Source: Massilia sp. Root418
GTDB taxonomy: Bacteria; Pseudomonadota; Gammaproteobacteria; Burkholderiales; Burkholderiaceae_D
Direction of reading: 5' to 3'
DNA length: 64,000 nucleotides
Assembly (NCBI RefSeq): GCF_001425265.1
Contig: NZ_LMEC01000025.1
Location: forward strand, 124,305 to 188,304
Part shown: piece after piece, positions 40,708-50,705 of the stretch
Layout: the number at the start of each line of letters is the position of its first letter
Numbering within the stretch: the first letter of the stretch is position 1
Made by a program: the position numbers and the translations under genes
Notes under the pieces: model-generated
The model's input: the letters and a program-made list of their open reading frames with translations, nothing else
Database searches by the model: none
Told to the model about the DNA's origin: nothing

Positions 40708-42003
40708 ATGATTACCACCAGCCCCACCGGCGCGGGCGCGCTGCCGCCTGCGGTCCGCACCCGCAAGCCCTTCTACGCCATCCTGTACGTGCAGGTGCTG
40801 TTCGCCATTGCGCTCGGCATCCTGCTCGGCCACCTGGATGCCAAGCTGGCCGTCGACATGAAGCCCCTGGGCGACGGCTTCATCAAACTGATCAAGATGC
40901 TGATCGGCCCCATCGTGTTCTGCACCGTGGTGAGCGGCATCGCCGGCATGCAGGACATCAAGAAGGTCGGCCGCATCGGTTGCAAGGCCCTGCTCTACTT
41001 CGAGCTGGTGTCCACTTTCGCGCTGTTCATCGGCATGGCGGTCGGGAACTGGGTGCGCCCCGGCGACGGCTTCAACGTCAACCCCGCCACGCTGGACGCC
41101 AAGGCTGTTACCGACTACGTGGGCAAAGCCAAAAACATGACGCCCACCGACTTCTTCCTCAACATCATCCCCAACACGGTGGCGGACGCCTTCGGCAAGG
41201 GCGACGTGCTGCAGGTGCTGCTGATTTCCCTGCTGTTCGGCTTCGCGCTGTCGGCCATGGGCAGCCGCGCCAAGCCTGTCACGGAGCTGATCGACATGGC
41301 CTCACAGGCGGTGTTCGGGGTGATCAACTTCATCATGCGCTTCGCCCCCATCGGCGCATTCGGCGCCATGGCCTTCACGGTCGGCAAATACGGCGTGGTC
41401 TCGCTCGGCCCGCTGCTCAAGCTGATCGGCACTTTTTACCTGACCTCGGCGCTGTTCGTGCTGATCGTGCTGGGACTGGTGGCGCGCGTGGCCGGCTTCA
41501 GCATCATCAAGTTCCTGGTCTACATCAAGGAAGAGATTTTCCTGGTGCTCGGCACCAGCTCGTCGGACACGGCGCTGCCCACCCTGATGGCCAAAATGGA
41601 GAGGCTGGGCTGCTCCAAACCGCTGGTAGGCCTGATCGTCCCCACCGGATACACTTTCAACACCGACGGCACCAGCATCTACATGACCATGGCGGCGCTG
41701 TTCGTGGCCCAGGCCACCAACACGGACCTGAGCCTGCTGCAGCAGCTGGCCATCTTCGGCGTGGCCATGCTGACCTCGAAAGGGGCCAGCGGCGTGCAGG
41801 GCGCCTCCTTCATCGCGCTGGTCGGCACGCTGGCCGTGGTGCCCACCATTCCGGTGGCCGGCATGGCGCTCATCCTCGGCATCGACCGCTTCATGAGCGA
41901 GGCGCGCGCACTGGTCAACATGATAGGCAACGGCGTCGCCACGGTGGTCATGGCGCGCTGGGAAGGTGAACTGGACCGCGACAAACTTGCCGCCATCCGC
42001 TAA
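40708..42003 (+). CDS. dctA: DctA-type dicarboxylate:cation symporter (DAACS family)
   Basis: A 431-residue secondary transporter with eight membrane helices and two re-entrant loops. It has the family motifs [18 protein letters not shown] (hairpin 1), [19 protein letters not shown] (helix 7) and the hairpin 2 stretch [20 protein letters not shown]. It imports C4-dicarboxylates with H+ or Na+; some DctA proteins also carry orotate or aromatic acids. GGAGGA at about 40697-40702 precedes the ATG. As part of the LacI-controlled operon it probably imports the growth substrate or a dicarboxylic breakdown product. Confidence 0.93.
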   Translation: MITTSPTGAGALPPAVRTRKPFYAILYVQVLFAIALGILLGHLDAKLAVDMKPLGDGFIKLIKMLIGPIVFCTVVSGIAGMQDIKKVGRIGCKALLYFELVSTFALFIGMAVGNWVRPGDGFNVNPATLDAKAVTDYVGKAKNMTPTDFFLNIIPNTVADAFGKGDVLQVLLISLLFGFALSAMGSRAKPVTELIDMASQAVFGVINFIMRFAPIGAFGAMAFTVGKYGVVSLGPLLKLIGTFYLTSALFVLIVLGLVARVAGFSIIKFLVYIKEEIFLVLGTSSSDTALPTLMAKMERLGCSKPLVGLIVPTGYTFNTDGTSIYMTMAALFVAQATNTDLSLLQQLAIFGVAMLTSKGASGVQGASFIALVGTLAVVPTIPVAGMALILGIDRFMSEARALVNMIGNGVATVVMARWEGELDRDKLAAIR

Positions 42004-42014
42004 AGGACAATACC

Positions 42015-43133
42015 ATGAACAACACCGCACTCTCCCTCAGCCTGAGCGCCGTGGCGCTGGCCCTGGCCCCCGGCTACGCCGCCGCGCAAAGCAACGTCAC
42101 CGTCTACGGCCGCCTGAACGTGGCCATGGAACACATGGAAACCTCGGCCGCCGGCGCCGCAGCCAATGGCAGGCCCCTCAGCGTCACGCGCCTGGTCAAC
42201 AACCGCTCCGTGTTCGGCTTCAAAGGCGTGGAAGACCTGGGCGGCGGCACCAAGGCCATCTTCCAGATCGAAGGCACGCTCTCGCCCGACACCGGCGAAG
42301 GCAGCCCGGCCCAGCGCGACACGCGCGTGGGCCTGGAAGGCGCCTACGGCCAGCTGTTCCTTGGCCACTGGACCACGCCCTACAACAACAGCACCTCCGG
42401 CCTGGACCCGTTCTACCCCACCACGGCCGGCTACATGAGCATCCTGGGCAACGGCGCCGGTTCCACGGTGGACAACGTGGGCAACGTTTCGTCCTTCGAC
42501 CGCCGCCAGCAGAACAGCATCAGCTGGTATTCGCCGGCCTGGAACGGCCTCACGCTGCGCACCGCGCACGGCATCAGCGAGGAGCGCCCGGCTGGCGGCG
42601 CCAAACCCTCGCTGACCTCGCTGGCCGCCGTCTACGAGCAGGGGCCGTGGTACGCCGCGCTGGCGCTCGAGCGCCACCACGACTACCAGGGCAAGGGCCG
42701 CGACGACGACGGCAGCAAGCTGGCGGCAGCCTACCGCTTCGCCAACCGGCTGGGCGAAACCCGCCTGGCCGTCATTGCCGAGAAGCTGAAGTACGAAACC
42801 GCCACCGGCAAGCTGGAACAGACGTCTTATTATGTCTCGGCCACGCATCAGGCCGGGCCGCACGGCCTGCGCCTGGGCCTGGCCCACGCCGGCGACGGCA
42901 AGGGCGCGTCCACCCAGAAGATCGGCTACATCAAGCGCGGAGCGGACAGCGGCGCCACCCACGTCACCTTGGGCTACGACTACACGCTGTCCAGGCGCAG
43001 CAGCCTGTACGCCTACTACACCCGGCTGGACAACCAGGCCAACGCGCTGCACGACTTCGCCATCAACGCGCTGACCGTGAGCGCCGGTGCCACGCTCAAG
43101 GGCGCCGCCTTCGGCATGCGGCACGCGTTCTGA
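42015..43133 (+). CDS. Gram-negative trimeric porin
   Basis: A 372-residue outer-membrane porin of the beta-proteobacterial OmpC-like type. The signal peptide ends near residue 24 (GYAAAQ), followed by SNVTVYGRLNVAMEHM, the first strand, then SVFGFKGVEDLGGGTKAIFQ and the L3 region. It ends in GMRHAF with the terminal Phe needed for barrel assembly. It follows the symporter by 11 bp and is the last gene of the operon, giving outer-membrane entry for the substrate. Specificity unknown. Confidence 0.93.
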   Translation: MNNTALSLSLSAVALALAPGYAAAQSNVTVYGRLNVAMEHMETSAAGAAANGRPLSVTRLVNNRSVFGFKGVEDLGGGTKAIFQIEGTLSPDTGEGSPAQRDTRVGLEGAYGQLFLGHWTTPYNNSTSGLDPFYPTTAGYMSILGNGAGSTVDNVGNVSSFDRRQQNSISWYSPAWNGLTLRTAHGISEERPAGGAKPSLTSLAAVYEQGPWYAALALERHHDYQGKGRDDDGSKLAAAYRFANRLGETRLAVIAEKLKYETATGKLEQTSYYVSATHQAGPHGLRLGLAHAGDGKGASTQKIGYIKRGADSGATHVTLGYDYTLSRRSSLYAYYTRLDNQANALHDFAINALTVSAGATLKGAAFGMRHAF

Positions 43134-43154
43134 ACCCGCCTTTGTAAACGGCGA

Positions 43155-43177
43155 AGCCCGCATGATGCGGGCTTTTT
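43155..43177 (+). terminator. Rho-independent terminator of the ring-cleavage operon
   Basis: AGCCCGC-ATGAT-GCGGGCT followed by five T, 21 bp past the porin stop. Confidence 0.9.
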
Positions 43178-43207
43178 ATTTGGTGGGTTTATTCCCGTGG
43201 GTCTGCG

Positions 43208-43459
43208 CTAGGCAGCCAATAGCGACATAGCAGGCCGGGGCGGCGGCGCGATCGGCGGCCCCAGCGGGGTGCGGCGCGGATCAATCGCCGGCTCCGGCAT
43301 ATGGTAGGTGTAGGGATTGATGATGATCGGCGGAATGGTAGGCGGCGCCGACGGCGGCCCCTTGGGTCCGCCCGAACACTCAGTCGCGCTACGCTGGCGC
43401 ATTGCACTGCCGAATCCCGAGGATATCGATTGACCCTCGCTCAGTTCTAGCCAAGCCAT
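43208..43459 (-). CDS. Small Pro-rich hypothetical protein
   Basis: An 83-residue protein. Start ATG 43459 has GGAGGG just upstream on the minus strand; an in-frame ATG at 43477 is possible but would sit ahead of that site. The N-terminus (MAWLELSEGQSISSGFGSAM) is mildly amphipathic and the remainder is Pro-rich (PPSAPPTIPPIIINPYTY, PIAPPPRPAM). No known domain. Similar in style to the small Pro-rich gene at 55288-55434. The stretch 43460-43692 between it and the next gene shows no other convincing gene. Confidence 0.45.
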   Translation of the reverse strand: MAWLELSEGQSISSGFGSAMRQRSATECSGGPKGPPSAPPTIPPIIINPYTYHMPEPAIDPRRTPLGPPIAPPPRPAMSLLAA

Positions 43460-43692
43460 ATTGCCCTCCATGTGCAAGATAGGTATTCAGTATAGGCAAA
43501 CATATCTTTAATTCAAGGTCGGATCTGCCGGTTTCTTTGGCAGCCGGGGCAAAATCACCGCTTGTCGCCGCCGTCCGCCATTGATCCCGCGAATTCTGCG
43601 CTCCATCGCAATCCGGTGGCCCGGCGCCCATCCGGGCCGTAAAGTTACACCATGCCAAGTACGAACCACCATGACTTTACGGGGAACCTGAA

Positions 43693-44094
43693 ATGAAAAA
43701 ACTGCTCGCCATCACCCTCATCGCCCTGCTCTTTATTGCTGCCTGGAATACGCTCGATACAGGCGACATGGTGCTGCACCTGGGTGACGAAGAATTCGAC
43801 GGTCCGCTGGGCGTGTTGCTGGGAATCACTTTCGGCGGCCTGGGCTTGCTGATTGGCGCCGTGGTCATGGTCTGCGTGGCGGTCTTCCTCGGCTTCCTGT
43901 TCGCCGGCCTGGGCGTGCTGATGGTAGCCGGCCTGCTGATGCTGGCGGTGGTGCTGCTGGCCGTGATGTCGCCGCTGATGCTGCCGCTGCTCATTCCAGC
44001 CGCCATCATCTGGTTCATCGTGTCGCGCAACCGCAAGCAGCGCGCCCGCCAGCACATTCCCGCCAAGGACATGGATCCGCAAGCGGCGATCTGA
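43693..44094 (+). CDS. Small membrane protein of unknown function
   Basis: A 133-residue protein with an N-terminal hydrophobic segment (MKKLLAITLIALLFIAAW) that may be a signal anchor, a short acidic stretch (LHLGDEEFDGP) and two or three long hydrophobic helices rich in Gly, Leu and Val (LLIGAVVMVCVAVFLGFLFA, VLLAVMSPLMLPLLIPAA). The C-terminus is basic (SRNRKQRARQ), suggesting it faces the cytoplasm. GGGGAAC before the ATG is a weak ribosome site. Convergent with the diguanylate cyclase, 15 bp apart. Family unknown to me. Confidence 0.7.
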   Translation: MKKLLAITLIALLFIAAWNTLDTGDMVLHLGDEEFDGPLGVLLGITFGGLGLLIGAVVMVCVAVFLGFLFAGLGVLMVAGLLMLAVVLLAVMSPLMLPLLIPAAIIWFIVSRNRKQRARQHIPAKDMDPQAAI

Positions 44095-44109
44095 CCACGC
44101 GCACTGCAC

Positions 44110-47100
44110 TCAGGCGGCCGGGGGAGCATCCTCCGGCCGTTTCGCTTCCTCCCCCGGCATTTCTGCGGGCCCGCGCTGGGCCACCTGCTCCACTCTGTTG
44201 CGCCCGCCGCGCTTGGCGCAGTACAAGGCCTTGTCGGCCCGCACCAGGACCGCGTCGCCGCTGGTGTCGGCCGGGTCCAGCGCGGCGATGCCGATGCTCA
44301 CCGTGACCGACAGCGAGCGCCCTTCCACCTCCACCGGCGTGCCGGCGATGCGCTGGCGCAGGCGCTCGGCAAAGGCGCTGGCGGCCGCCAGGTCGGCGCC
44401 CGGCAGCAGCACCGCGAACTCCTCCCCGCCCACCCGGCCCAGGGTGTCGATCTTGCGCTGGCTGTCGCGCATCAGCGCGGCCAGGTGGCGCAGCACGGCG
44501 TCGCCGGTGGCGTGGCCGTATTCGTCGTTGACGCGCTTGAAATGGTCCAGGTCCAGCATCAGCACCGCGCCCTGCTCGCCGACGTCGCGCTGCAGGCGCG
44601 CCTGCTCGTCGTCCAGGCGCGCCATGAACTCGCGCCGGTTCGGCAGGCCGGTCAGGAAATCGGTGGTGGCCAGCACCAGCAGCTCGTCGTTCATGCGCTT
44701 GCGCTCGGTGATATCCACGGTGGACACGATCACGAAGTCCAGGCTCTGCGTGTGCCCCGGCATGACCAGCAGCGTCAGCTCGTTCTGGCGCTGCACGCCG
44801 TCCAGCCGCTCGAAGCTGCTTTCGCAGGCGAACAGGTGGGCGCCCTGGGCCAGCGCCACCAGCGCCTGCGCGAAGGCCGGCATGGCGCCGGCATCGAAGT
44901 TCTGCGCCAGCGTCAGCGCCGTGGCGTCCTTGCTGCCGGGCGGGGCGCCCACCTGGGCCAGCGCGGCCGCGTTGACGTCCGTGATGCGCACCAGGCCGGC
45001 CAGCCGCGCCACCTGGCTGGGGTTGGCGCGCAGCCAGGCCGGCACATCGTCCACGCCGGAGCGCTCCAGCTCGGCCAGCGCGGCGCGCACCGCCGACCAG
45101 TCCTGCTCCCACAGCGCCACGGGCGCGTGGTCGTACAGGCTGCGGAAGCGCGCCTCGCCGGCACGCAGGGCCACCGCCGCCTGGGCCTGCTCGATGGCGA
45201 TGCCGGCCAGGCGCGACGCCTGCTCCATCAGCGCCAGCTGGGCCACGCCGGGTGCCTGGGCGGCGCGGTGGAAGATGGCGAACGTGCCCAGCACCGCGCC
45301 GTTGGCGGCGCGGATCGGCTCGGACCAGCAAGCCTGCACGCCGGCCTGGCGCGCCAGGTCGCGGTACTGCGACCACAACCCATCCTGCGCGATGTCGGGC
45401 ACGATCACGCGCCGGCCCAGCTGCACCGCCTGGCCGCAATAGCCCGCCGGCGGCTCCACCGGCTGGCCGTCGATGGCCACGCACAGGAAAGGCGGCAGGC
45501 TGGGCGCGGAGCGCACGTGCAGGTGGCGGCCGTCCTCGTCCAGCAGCAGGACGGCGCAGCGCAGTCCGGGATGGCCGTCCTCCACGCCCCGCACCACGCT
45601 GTCGAGGATGGTCTGCAGCGGCGCGCCGGTGGCCAGCAGCTCCAGCACCTGGCGCCGGGTCTGCTCGCGCCGCTCGCTCTGGGTGCGCTCGGTGATATCG
45701 CGGAACGACCACAGCCGCGCCGGCGCGCTGCCCAGCTTGAGCCCGCGCGTAAACAGTTCGATCACCCGGCCGTCGCGCAGGTGCAGCAGCTCGTGCTGCA
45801 CCTCGTTCTCGCCCTGGCGCCGCGCCACCGCCGCCAGGAACACGGACGGCTGCGCCAGCTGTTCGGCCACCTGCTGCAGCAGGATGGCGCCGTCCTGCTG
45901 CCAGTCCAGGTGCTCGGGCACATTCCACAGTTCGCGGAAGCGGCGGTTGGAGTTGAGCACGCCGCCTTCGAAATTGTCGACCAGGATGCCGTCCACGGTG
46001 GAGTCGAGGATGCTGCGCAGCACGGCCTGGCTGCGCTGCGCGCTGTCGGCCATGTCCAGCAAGCGGTCCTGGCCCTCTTTCAGCTCGGCGGTGAGCTGGC
46101 GCGCCCGGCTCAGCGCGCGGCGCGCCTTCAGGCTGCTACGGGCCAGCAGCCATGCCAGCGCCGCCAGCACCCCGCTGAGCACCACGCCGGCACCGCCGAT
46201 CAGCTGCACCTTGCCGTCGCGCTCGGCGCCCACGCCGCTGCCGGGCACGCCGCTGATGCGCACCGTCCAGCGGTGGCCGGCCAGGCTGATCTTCTGCATG
46301 GTGTGGCGCATGCCGGGCTGCGGCGGGCCGGGCCGGCTGTCGTACATGCGGCTGGCCACGTTCAGCTCCTCGCCGTCGTAGATCTCCACGTCCAGCTTGG
46401 CGGCCCGCTCACCGCCCAGCCCGGCCATCACGTCGCCCAGCCGGAACGGCGCGTACACCCAGCCGGTCAGCGCCGCGCGGCGCTGCTCGATGGTGTGCTG
46501 CGGCTGCGCATTGTGGTACACCGGCAGCACCAGCAGGAAGCCGGCCTGCTCCGGCTCGCCTTCGCGTTCATCCTCCTGCACCAGGCGCAGCTTGCCGCTC
46601 ATGGCCGGCAGGCCGGAATCGCGCGCGCGCTCCAGTGCGGCGCGCCGCACCGGCTCGGACAGCGGATCGTAGCCGAAGGCCTTCAGGTTGCTGCCGCTGA
46701 AGGGCTCGATATAGACGATGGGAGCGTACTGCGGCCTGTCGCCGGGCGGACGCACGGTGTAGTCGGGGAAGCCGTCGCGCCGCACCGCCAGCGTGTGCAC
46801 CTCGCGCTGGCCGCCGCCCACCAGGCGCATATAGCCCACGCCCTGGATGCCGGGAAAGTGCTGGTTCAGGTGCTGGCCGTCCAGGTAGCGGTGGAATTCT
46901 TCGCGGTCGACGAAATCGGAGCTGATGTACAGGCCCTGCACGCCGTACAGCACCTGCTCGTAGGTTTGCATGCGCTGCGCGATGCTGTTGACCAGTTCAC
47001 GCACGCGGAAGTCGAAATCGGCCTGCAGGTCCTGGGCCGCGTCGGCGCTGGCGTTGCGCCACAGCCACCAGGTCGAGCCCAGGCACACGCCCAGCACCAC

Positions 47101-47175
47101 GCCGGCCACAATGGCCGGGCTCAGCAAGTCCTGCAGCATCCGGCGGGGATGGGGCCGGGAGTCGGTCAGGTCCAT
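44110..47175 (-). CDS. Membrane CHASE-PAS-GAF-GGDEF diguanylate cyclase
   Basis: A 1021-residue c-di-GMP synthase. TM1 ([19 protein letters not shown]) is followed by a periplasmic CHASE domain (from [20 protein letters not shown]) and TM2 ([20 protein letters not shown]). Then come a PAS domain ([20 protein letters not shown]), GAF ([20 protein letters not shown]), a second PAS-like region and GGDEF. The active motif is RVGGEEFAV, and the inhibitory site RKID sits the usual five residues before it, so product feedback is expected. Starts at the ATG at 47175. Second CHASE c-di-GMP sensor of the window. No partner gene is adjacent. Confidence 0.93.
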   Translation of the reverse strand: MDLTDSRPHPRRMLQDLLSPAIVAGVVLGVCLGSTWWLWRNASADAAQDLQADFDFRVRELVNSIAQRMQTYEQVLYGVQGLYISSDFVDREEFHRYLDGQHLNQHFPGIQGVGYMRLVGGGQREVHTLAVRRDGFPDYTVRPPGDRPQYAPIVYIEPFSGSNLKAFGYDPLSEPVRRAALERARDSGLPAMSGKLRLVQEDEREGEPEQAGFLLVLPVYHNAQPQHTIEQRRAALTGWVYAPFRLGDVMAGLGGERAAKLDVEIYDGEELNVASRMYDSRPGPPQPGMRHTMQKISLAGHRWTVRISGVPGSGVGAERDGKVQLIGGAGVVLSGVLAALAWLLARSSLKARRALSRARQLTAELKEGQDRLLDMADSAQRSQAVLRSILDSTVDGILVDNFEGGVLNSNRRFRELWNVPEHLDWQQDGAILLQQVAEQLAQPSVFLAAVARRQGENEVQHELLHLRDGRVIELFTRGLKLGSAPARLWSFRDITERTQSERREQTRRQVLELLATGAPLQTILDSVVRGVEDGHPGLRCAVLLLDEDGRHLHVRSAPSLPPFLCVAIDGQPVEPPAGYCGQAVQLGRRVIVPDIAQDGLWSQYRDLARQAGVQACWSEPIRAANGAVLGTFAIFHRAAQAPGVAQLALMEQASRLAGIAIEQAQAAVALRAGEARFRSLYDHAPVALWEQDWSAVRAALAELERSGVDDVPAWLRANPSQVARLAGLVRITDVNAAALAQVGAPPGSKDATALTLAQNFDAGAMPAFAQALVALAQGAHLFACESSFERLDGVQRQNELTLLVMPGHTQSLDFVIVSTVDITERKRMNDELLVLATTDFLTGLPNRREFMARLDDEQARLQRDVGEQGAVLMLDLDHFKRVNDEYGHATGDAVLRHLAALMRDSQRKIDTLGRVGGEEFAVLLPGADLAAASAFAERLRQRIAGTPVEVEGRSLSVTVSIGIAALDPADTSGDAVLVRADKALYCAKRGGRNRVEQVAQRGPAEMPGEEAKRPEDAPPAA

Positions 47176-47372
47176 GGTTTTCCGGGGAAAACAGCGGTGG
47201 GACGGGAATGGCTATGCTCAGATAGTACGTTACCGGCACCGGCCCGCGCAACGGCATGTGGTGGATTTGAGGCAACAGACCTGTCGAAATTCTTTACACT
47301 TGCTGCGGGGCGCCGGGTGCTCGTGTCGCTAAGTCATTGATAGTCATCACTATTTCCCAACAGGCACGAAGA

Positions 47373-47403
47373 TTGCTTATAAATAATTATAGTTTCTTAT
47401 AAT
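47373..47403 (+). promoter_or_regulatory. Promoter of the PEP-CTERM gene
   Basis: TTGCTT (47373-47378), 19-bp spacer, perfect TATAAT (47398-47403), 20 bp before the ATG, inside an AT-rich island (47340-47410) that contrasts with the surroundings. The spacer is longer than optimal, so another -35 may be used. Confidence 0.45.
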
Positions 47404-47422
47404 CACTTACTAGGTCGCCCAC

Positions 47423-48031
47423 ATGTCCCTGCTCAAATCCGCTGTTGCCGCCGCCGTCCTGGCCATTTCCGCCCAGGCCGGCGCCACCGTCATCGATTTC
47501 AACGGCCAGGCCCAGGGCTACTACACGGGCGCCTACGGCGCCGTGCTGGCCAATACCCTGACGCTCAGCACCGATGGCGGCGCACTCTTCATGGGACCCG
47601 GCTACGGCGGCGGCGATTCCAGTTCCTATGCCTACAACGGTACCGACTTTTTGATGGGATACAGCAACCTGACGTTCACGCGCGTCGGCAGCGCCACGTT
47701 TTCCCTGCAAAGCCTGGACCTGAAGGACTGGGGCGGCGGCATTACCTCGACCACCGTGACGGGCTATTTCGCCAACGGCGGCAGCATCGTGCGCCAGATC
47801 AGCCTGGACAGCACCGCCAACTACAGCAAACAAGTCGGCAACGACTTCACCAAGTATGCGCTGAGCGGCTTCACCGGCCTGAGTTCCTTCAGCATCCTCA
47901 GCAACGGCTACTGGCTGGCGGTGGACAACATCACCATCAACGCCGCCGCCGTGCCGGAACCGGGCACGCTGGCCGTGTTCGGCCTGGGCCTGGCCGGCCT
48001 GGCGGCCATGCGCCGCCGCAAGCAGAAGTAA
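47423..48031 (+). CDS. PEP-CTERM sorting-domain exported protein
   Basis: A 202-residue secreted protein. The signal peptide ends near residue 21 (AQAGA). The middle part is Gly/Tyr/Ser/Asn-rich beta structure (YYTGAYGAVLANTLTLSTDG) without a recognised catalytic motif. The C-terminus is a textbook PEP-CTERM tail: VPEPGTLAVFGLGLAGLAAM then RRRKQK, that is the PEP motif, a transmembrane helix and a basic end, processed by an exosortase and linked to exopolysaccharide. The exosortase gene is not in the window. The exact role is unknown; most are matrix or floc proteins. Confidence 0.9.
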   Translation: MSLLKSAVAAAVLAISAQAGATVIDFNGQAQGYYTGAYGAVLANTLTLSTDGGALFMGPGYGGGDSSSYAYNGTDFLMGYSNLTFTRVGSATFSLQSLDLKDWGGGITSTTVTGYFANGGSIVRQISLDSTANYSKQVGNDFTKYALSGFTGLSSFSILSNGYWLAVDNITINAAAVPEPGTLAVFGLGLAGLAAMRRRKQK

Positions 48032-48062
48032 TGCGTGCCCGCGCTGCTGCCGCGCCGCAGCG

Positions 48063-48791
48063 CTACGCCACGGCGCCGCCGCTGCCGCCGGCGCCCTCTG
48101 CATACTGCCGGTAGCCGCGCGCGCGCAGCGCGCAGGCCGGGCAGGTGCCGCAGCCGTAGCCCCAGTCGTGCAGCGCGCCGCGCTCGCCCAGGTAGCAGGT
48201 GTGCGTGGCCGAGCGGATCAGGTCCACCAGCGCCGCGCCGCCCAGCTGCTCGGCCAGGGTCCAGGTCTGCGCCTTGTCCAGCCACATGAGCGGCGTTTCC
48301 AGCTTGACGCGGGTATCCATGCCCAGGTTCAGCGCAACTTGCAGCGCCTTCATGGTGTCGTCGCGGCAGTCCGGGTAGCCCGAGAAATCCGTCTCGCACA
48401 TGCCGCCCACCAGCACGTTCAGGCCGCGCCGGTATGCCAGCGTGGCGGCCACCGTCATGAACATCAGGTTGCGGCCCGGCACAAAGGTGTTGGGCAAGCC
48501 GTTCTCCTGCATCACAATCTCGATATCCTCCGTCATGGCCGTCTGCGACAGCGCCGAGATCAGCGACAGGTCGACCATGTGGTCCTCGCCCAGGCGCTGC
48601 GCCCACTCCGGCTTGTGCGCGCGCAGCGCCGCCAGCACCTGCGGACGCACCGTCAGCTCGATGGCGTGGCGCTGGCCGTAGTCAAAGCCGATGGTTTCCA
48701 CCCTGCCGTAGCGTTCCAGCGCCCAGGCCAGGCACGTGGTGGAATCCTGGCCGCCGCTGAACAGCACCAGCGCCGCATCTGTCTTGATCAT
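48063..48791 (-). CDS. queC: 7-cyano-7-deazaguanine synthase
   Basis: A 242-residue ATP-dependent enzyme that converts 7-carboxy-7-deazaguanine and ammonia into preQ0, on the route to queuosine in tRNA. The PP-loop is [14 protein letters not shown] at the N-terminus, and [12 protein letters not shown] is the next conserved block. [19 protein letters not shown] and [16 protein letters not shown] follow. The Zn-binding Cys set is CYLGERG with CGTCPAC. No queD, queE or queF is adjacent. Convergent with the PEP-CTERM gene, 31 bp apart. No preQ1 riboswitch could be found upstream. Confidence 0.96.
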   Translation of the reverse strand: MIKTDAALVLFSGGQDSTTCLAWALERYGRVETIGFDYGQRHAIELTVRPQVLAALRAHKPEWAQRLGEDHMVDLSLISALSQTAMTEDIEIVMQENGLPNTFVPGRNLMFMTVAATLAYRRGLNVLVGGMCETDFSGYPDCRDDTMKALQVALNLGMDTRVKLETPLMWLDKAQTWTLAEQLGGAALVDLIRSATHTCYLGERGALHDWGYGCGTCPACALRARGYRQYAEGAGGSGGAVA

Positions 48792-48917
48792 TTTGTTGCC
48801 TTCAATAAATCTTAGTAGTACGCCATCTTTCGGGACTATCCGGTAACATGCGGGGTAGCTTCCCTATTAAAAAAACCGGCGGGACCTCGAATTTTGGCAC
48901 AACTCATCACAAAAGCA

Positions 48918-50705
48918 ATGGGCAAGCGTGCCTGGGCCGCCTTGTTATTGGCTTGCGCCCTGCCTTGCGCGGCACTGGCGCAAGGCCTGCAGTACAACGT
49001 CCGGGTAAATGCGCCGGACCAGCTGGAGGACCTGCTGACCGACAACCTGGACCTGCTGCGCTTTCGCGGCAATCCGCGCATCGACCGCGAACAGCTGCAG
49101 CGCATGGCGCGCAGCGCGCCCGAACAGGCAAAAACCCTGCTGGCCACGGCCGGCTACTACTCGCCGCTGGTGAGCACCCGCATCGAGGGCCTGCGCGACG
49201 GCGAAGGCGGCACGCCCACCGTGGTGGTGGACGTGCAGCCCGGCGAGCCGGTGCGCGTGGGCAGCGTGGAGATCGTGCTGCAGGGCTTTGCCGGCAGCGG
49301 CGAGACGCCGTTCGACAAGGCCGCGCTGCAGGCGGCCTGGCCGCTGTCCGAGGGCGAGATCTTCCGCCAGGATGCCTGGGAACAGGCCAAGCGCGCCCTG
49401 CTGCGCCAGGTGGTGCAGACCCGCTACCCGCGCGCCCAGCTGGCCGACAGCCTGGCCACCGTCGATCCGGACCAGCATACCGCCGCGCTGCGCGTGGTGC
49501 TCGACAGCGGTCCCGAACTGCGTTTCGGCGCGCTGCGCGTCGAAGGCTTGCGGCGCTACCCGGCCTCCATCGTGGCCAACCTGAACCAGATAAAGCCGGG
49601 CGACTACTACAGCGAGGCGGCGCTGCAGGCCTACCAGTCGCGCCTGCAGGACACCGGCTACTTCGCCAGCGTGGAAGTGACCGCCGACCTGAGCGCCGTC
49701 CTTGACGAGCAGCTCGACGCGGCGGCCGGCAAGCGCGCCGACGCCATGGCGCCGCTGCCGCTGCTGGTGCGCGTGGTGGAGAACAAGCGCCGCAACGTCA
49801 GCGCCGGCCTGGGTTATAGCACCAACACCGGCAACCGGGCCCAGCTCAACTACGACGACCTGGCCATCTTCGGCCTGAAGATGAAGAGCGCGCTGACCCT
49901 GGAAACCAAGAAGCAGACCGCACGCGGCGACTTCTACTTCCCGGTGACGCCGGACGGCTACAGCGACAGCTTCGGCGGCGCCTACGAGCGCAGCGACATC
50001 GAAGGCGAGGAAACCACAGTGTTCACGGTATCGGCCAAGCGTGCCTGGGGCACGCCGCTGCTGGAGCGCAGCCTGGGCGTGGAACTGCTGACCGAACAGA
50101 AAACCGTGGCCGGCCAACCCAATGTGCGCAGCACCAGCCTGCCACTGACCTATTCCGTCACGCGCAGGAAGCTGGACAACCTGCTGTTCCCCACCAAGGG
50201 CCATGTGCTGAACTGGCAGATCGGCGGCGCGCTGCTGCCGCTGCTCACCGACGAACCCTTCATCCGCGCCAGCACCAAGGCCATGTGGTACATCCCCTTC
50301 GGGGCCAAGAGCACGGTGATACTGCGCGGCGAACTGGGCGCGCTGGCGTCCAAGCAGAAGGACGGCGTGCCGGCCATCTACCAGTTCCGCGCCGGCGGCG
50401 ACCAGTCCGTGCGCGGCTACGCCTACCAGGAGCTGGGCGTGCGCAAGGGCGATGCCACCGTGGGCGGACGCTACCTCGCCACCGGCAGCGCCGAGTACCA
50501 GTACTGGTTCAAGCCATCCTGGGGCGCCGCCGTGTTCTACGACGCGGGCAACGCCTCCGACTCCTTCTCAGGGCTGCATCCGAAGTCCGGCTACGGCGTG
50601 GGCGCACGCTGGAAAAGCCCGGTCGGCCCGATCAACGTCGATGTCGCCTACGGCCACGCCGTGAAAAAGGCGCGTCTGCACTTCTCACTGGGGTTCACGT
50701 TCTGA
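48918..50705 (+). CDS. tamA: Outer-membrane translocation and assembly protein TamA (Omp85 family)
   Basis: A 595-residue Omp85 protein. The signal peptide (residues 1 to about 21, ending ALA-QG) is followed by three POTRA domains (about residues 25-260) and a 16-strand barrel. The barrel signature GGDQSVRGYAYQELG (the VRGF-type L6 element) is near residue 495. It ends LHFSLGFTF. Together with TamB it helps insert beta-barrel proteins and moves lipids between the membranes. The ATG at 48918 is used; an in-frame TTG at 48894 would give a longer N-terminus. Its stop overlaps the tamB start by 1 nt. Confidence 0.93.
   Translation: MGKRAWAALLLACALPCAALAQGLQYNVRVNAPDQLEDLLTDNLDLLRFRGNPRIDREQLQRMARSAPEQAKTLLATAGYYSPLVSTRIEGLRDGEGGTPTVVVDVQPGEPVRVGSVEIVLQGFAGSGETPFDKAALQAAWPLSEGEIFRQDAWEQAKRALLRQVVQTRYPRAQLADSLATVDPDQHTAALRVVLDSGPELRFGALRVEGLRRYPASIVANLNQIKPGDYYSEAALQAYQSRLQDTGYFASVEVTADLSAVLDEQLDAAAGKRADAMAPLPLLVRVVENKRRNVSAGLGYSTNTGNRAQLNYDDLAIFGLKMKSALTLETKKQTARGDFYFPVTPDGYSDSFGGAYERSDIEGEETTVFTVSAKRAWGTPLLERSLGVELLTEQKTVAGQPNVRSTSLPLTYSVTRRKLDNLLFPTKGHVLNWQIGGALLPLLTDEPFIRASTKAMWYIPFGAKSTVILRGELGALASKQKDGVPAIYQFRAGGDQSVRGYAYQELGVRKGDATVGGRYLATGSAEYQYWFKPSWGAAVFYDAGNASDSFSGLHPKSGYGVGARWKSPVGPINVDVAYGHAVKKARLHFSLGFTF

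Noticed and set aside
43389-43658. An 89-codon minus-strand frame before the small membrane protein
   Set aside because: It overlaps the better supported Pro-rich gene with its own ribosome site, and its composition is random.
44485-47340. A 951-codon plus-strand frame antisense to the diguanylate cyclase
   Set aside because: It mirrors the coding bias of the real gene; its translation is Gln/His/Ala-rich noise without a start signal.
48792-48917. preQ1 riboswitch upstream of queC
   Set aside because: No preQ1 aptamer core (C-rich loop with the A-rich tail pairing) could be drawn in the short leader.
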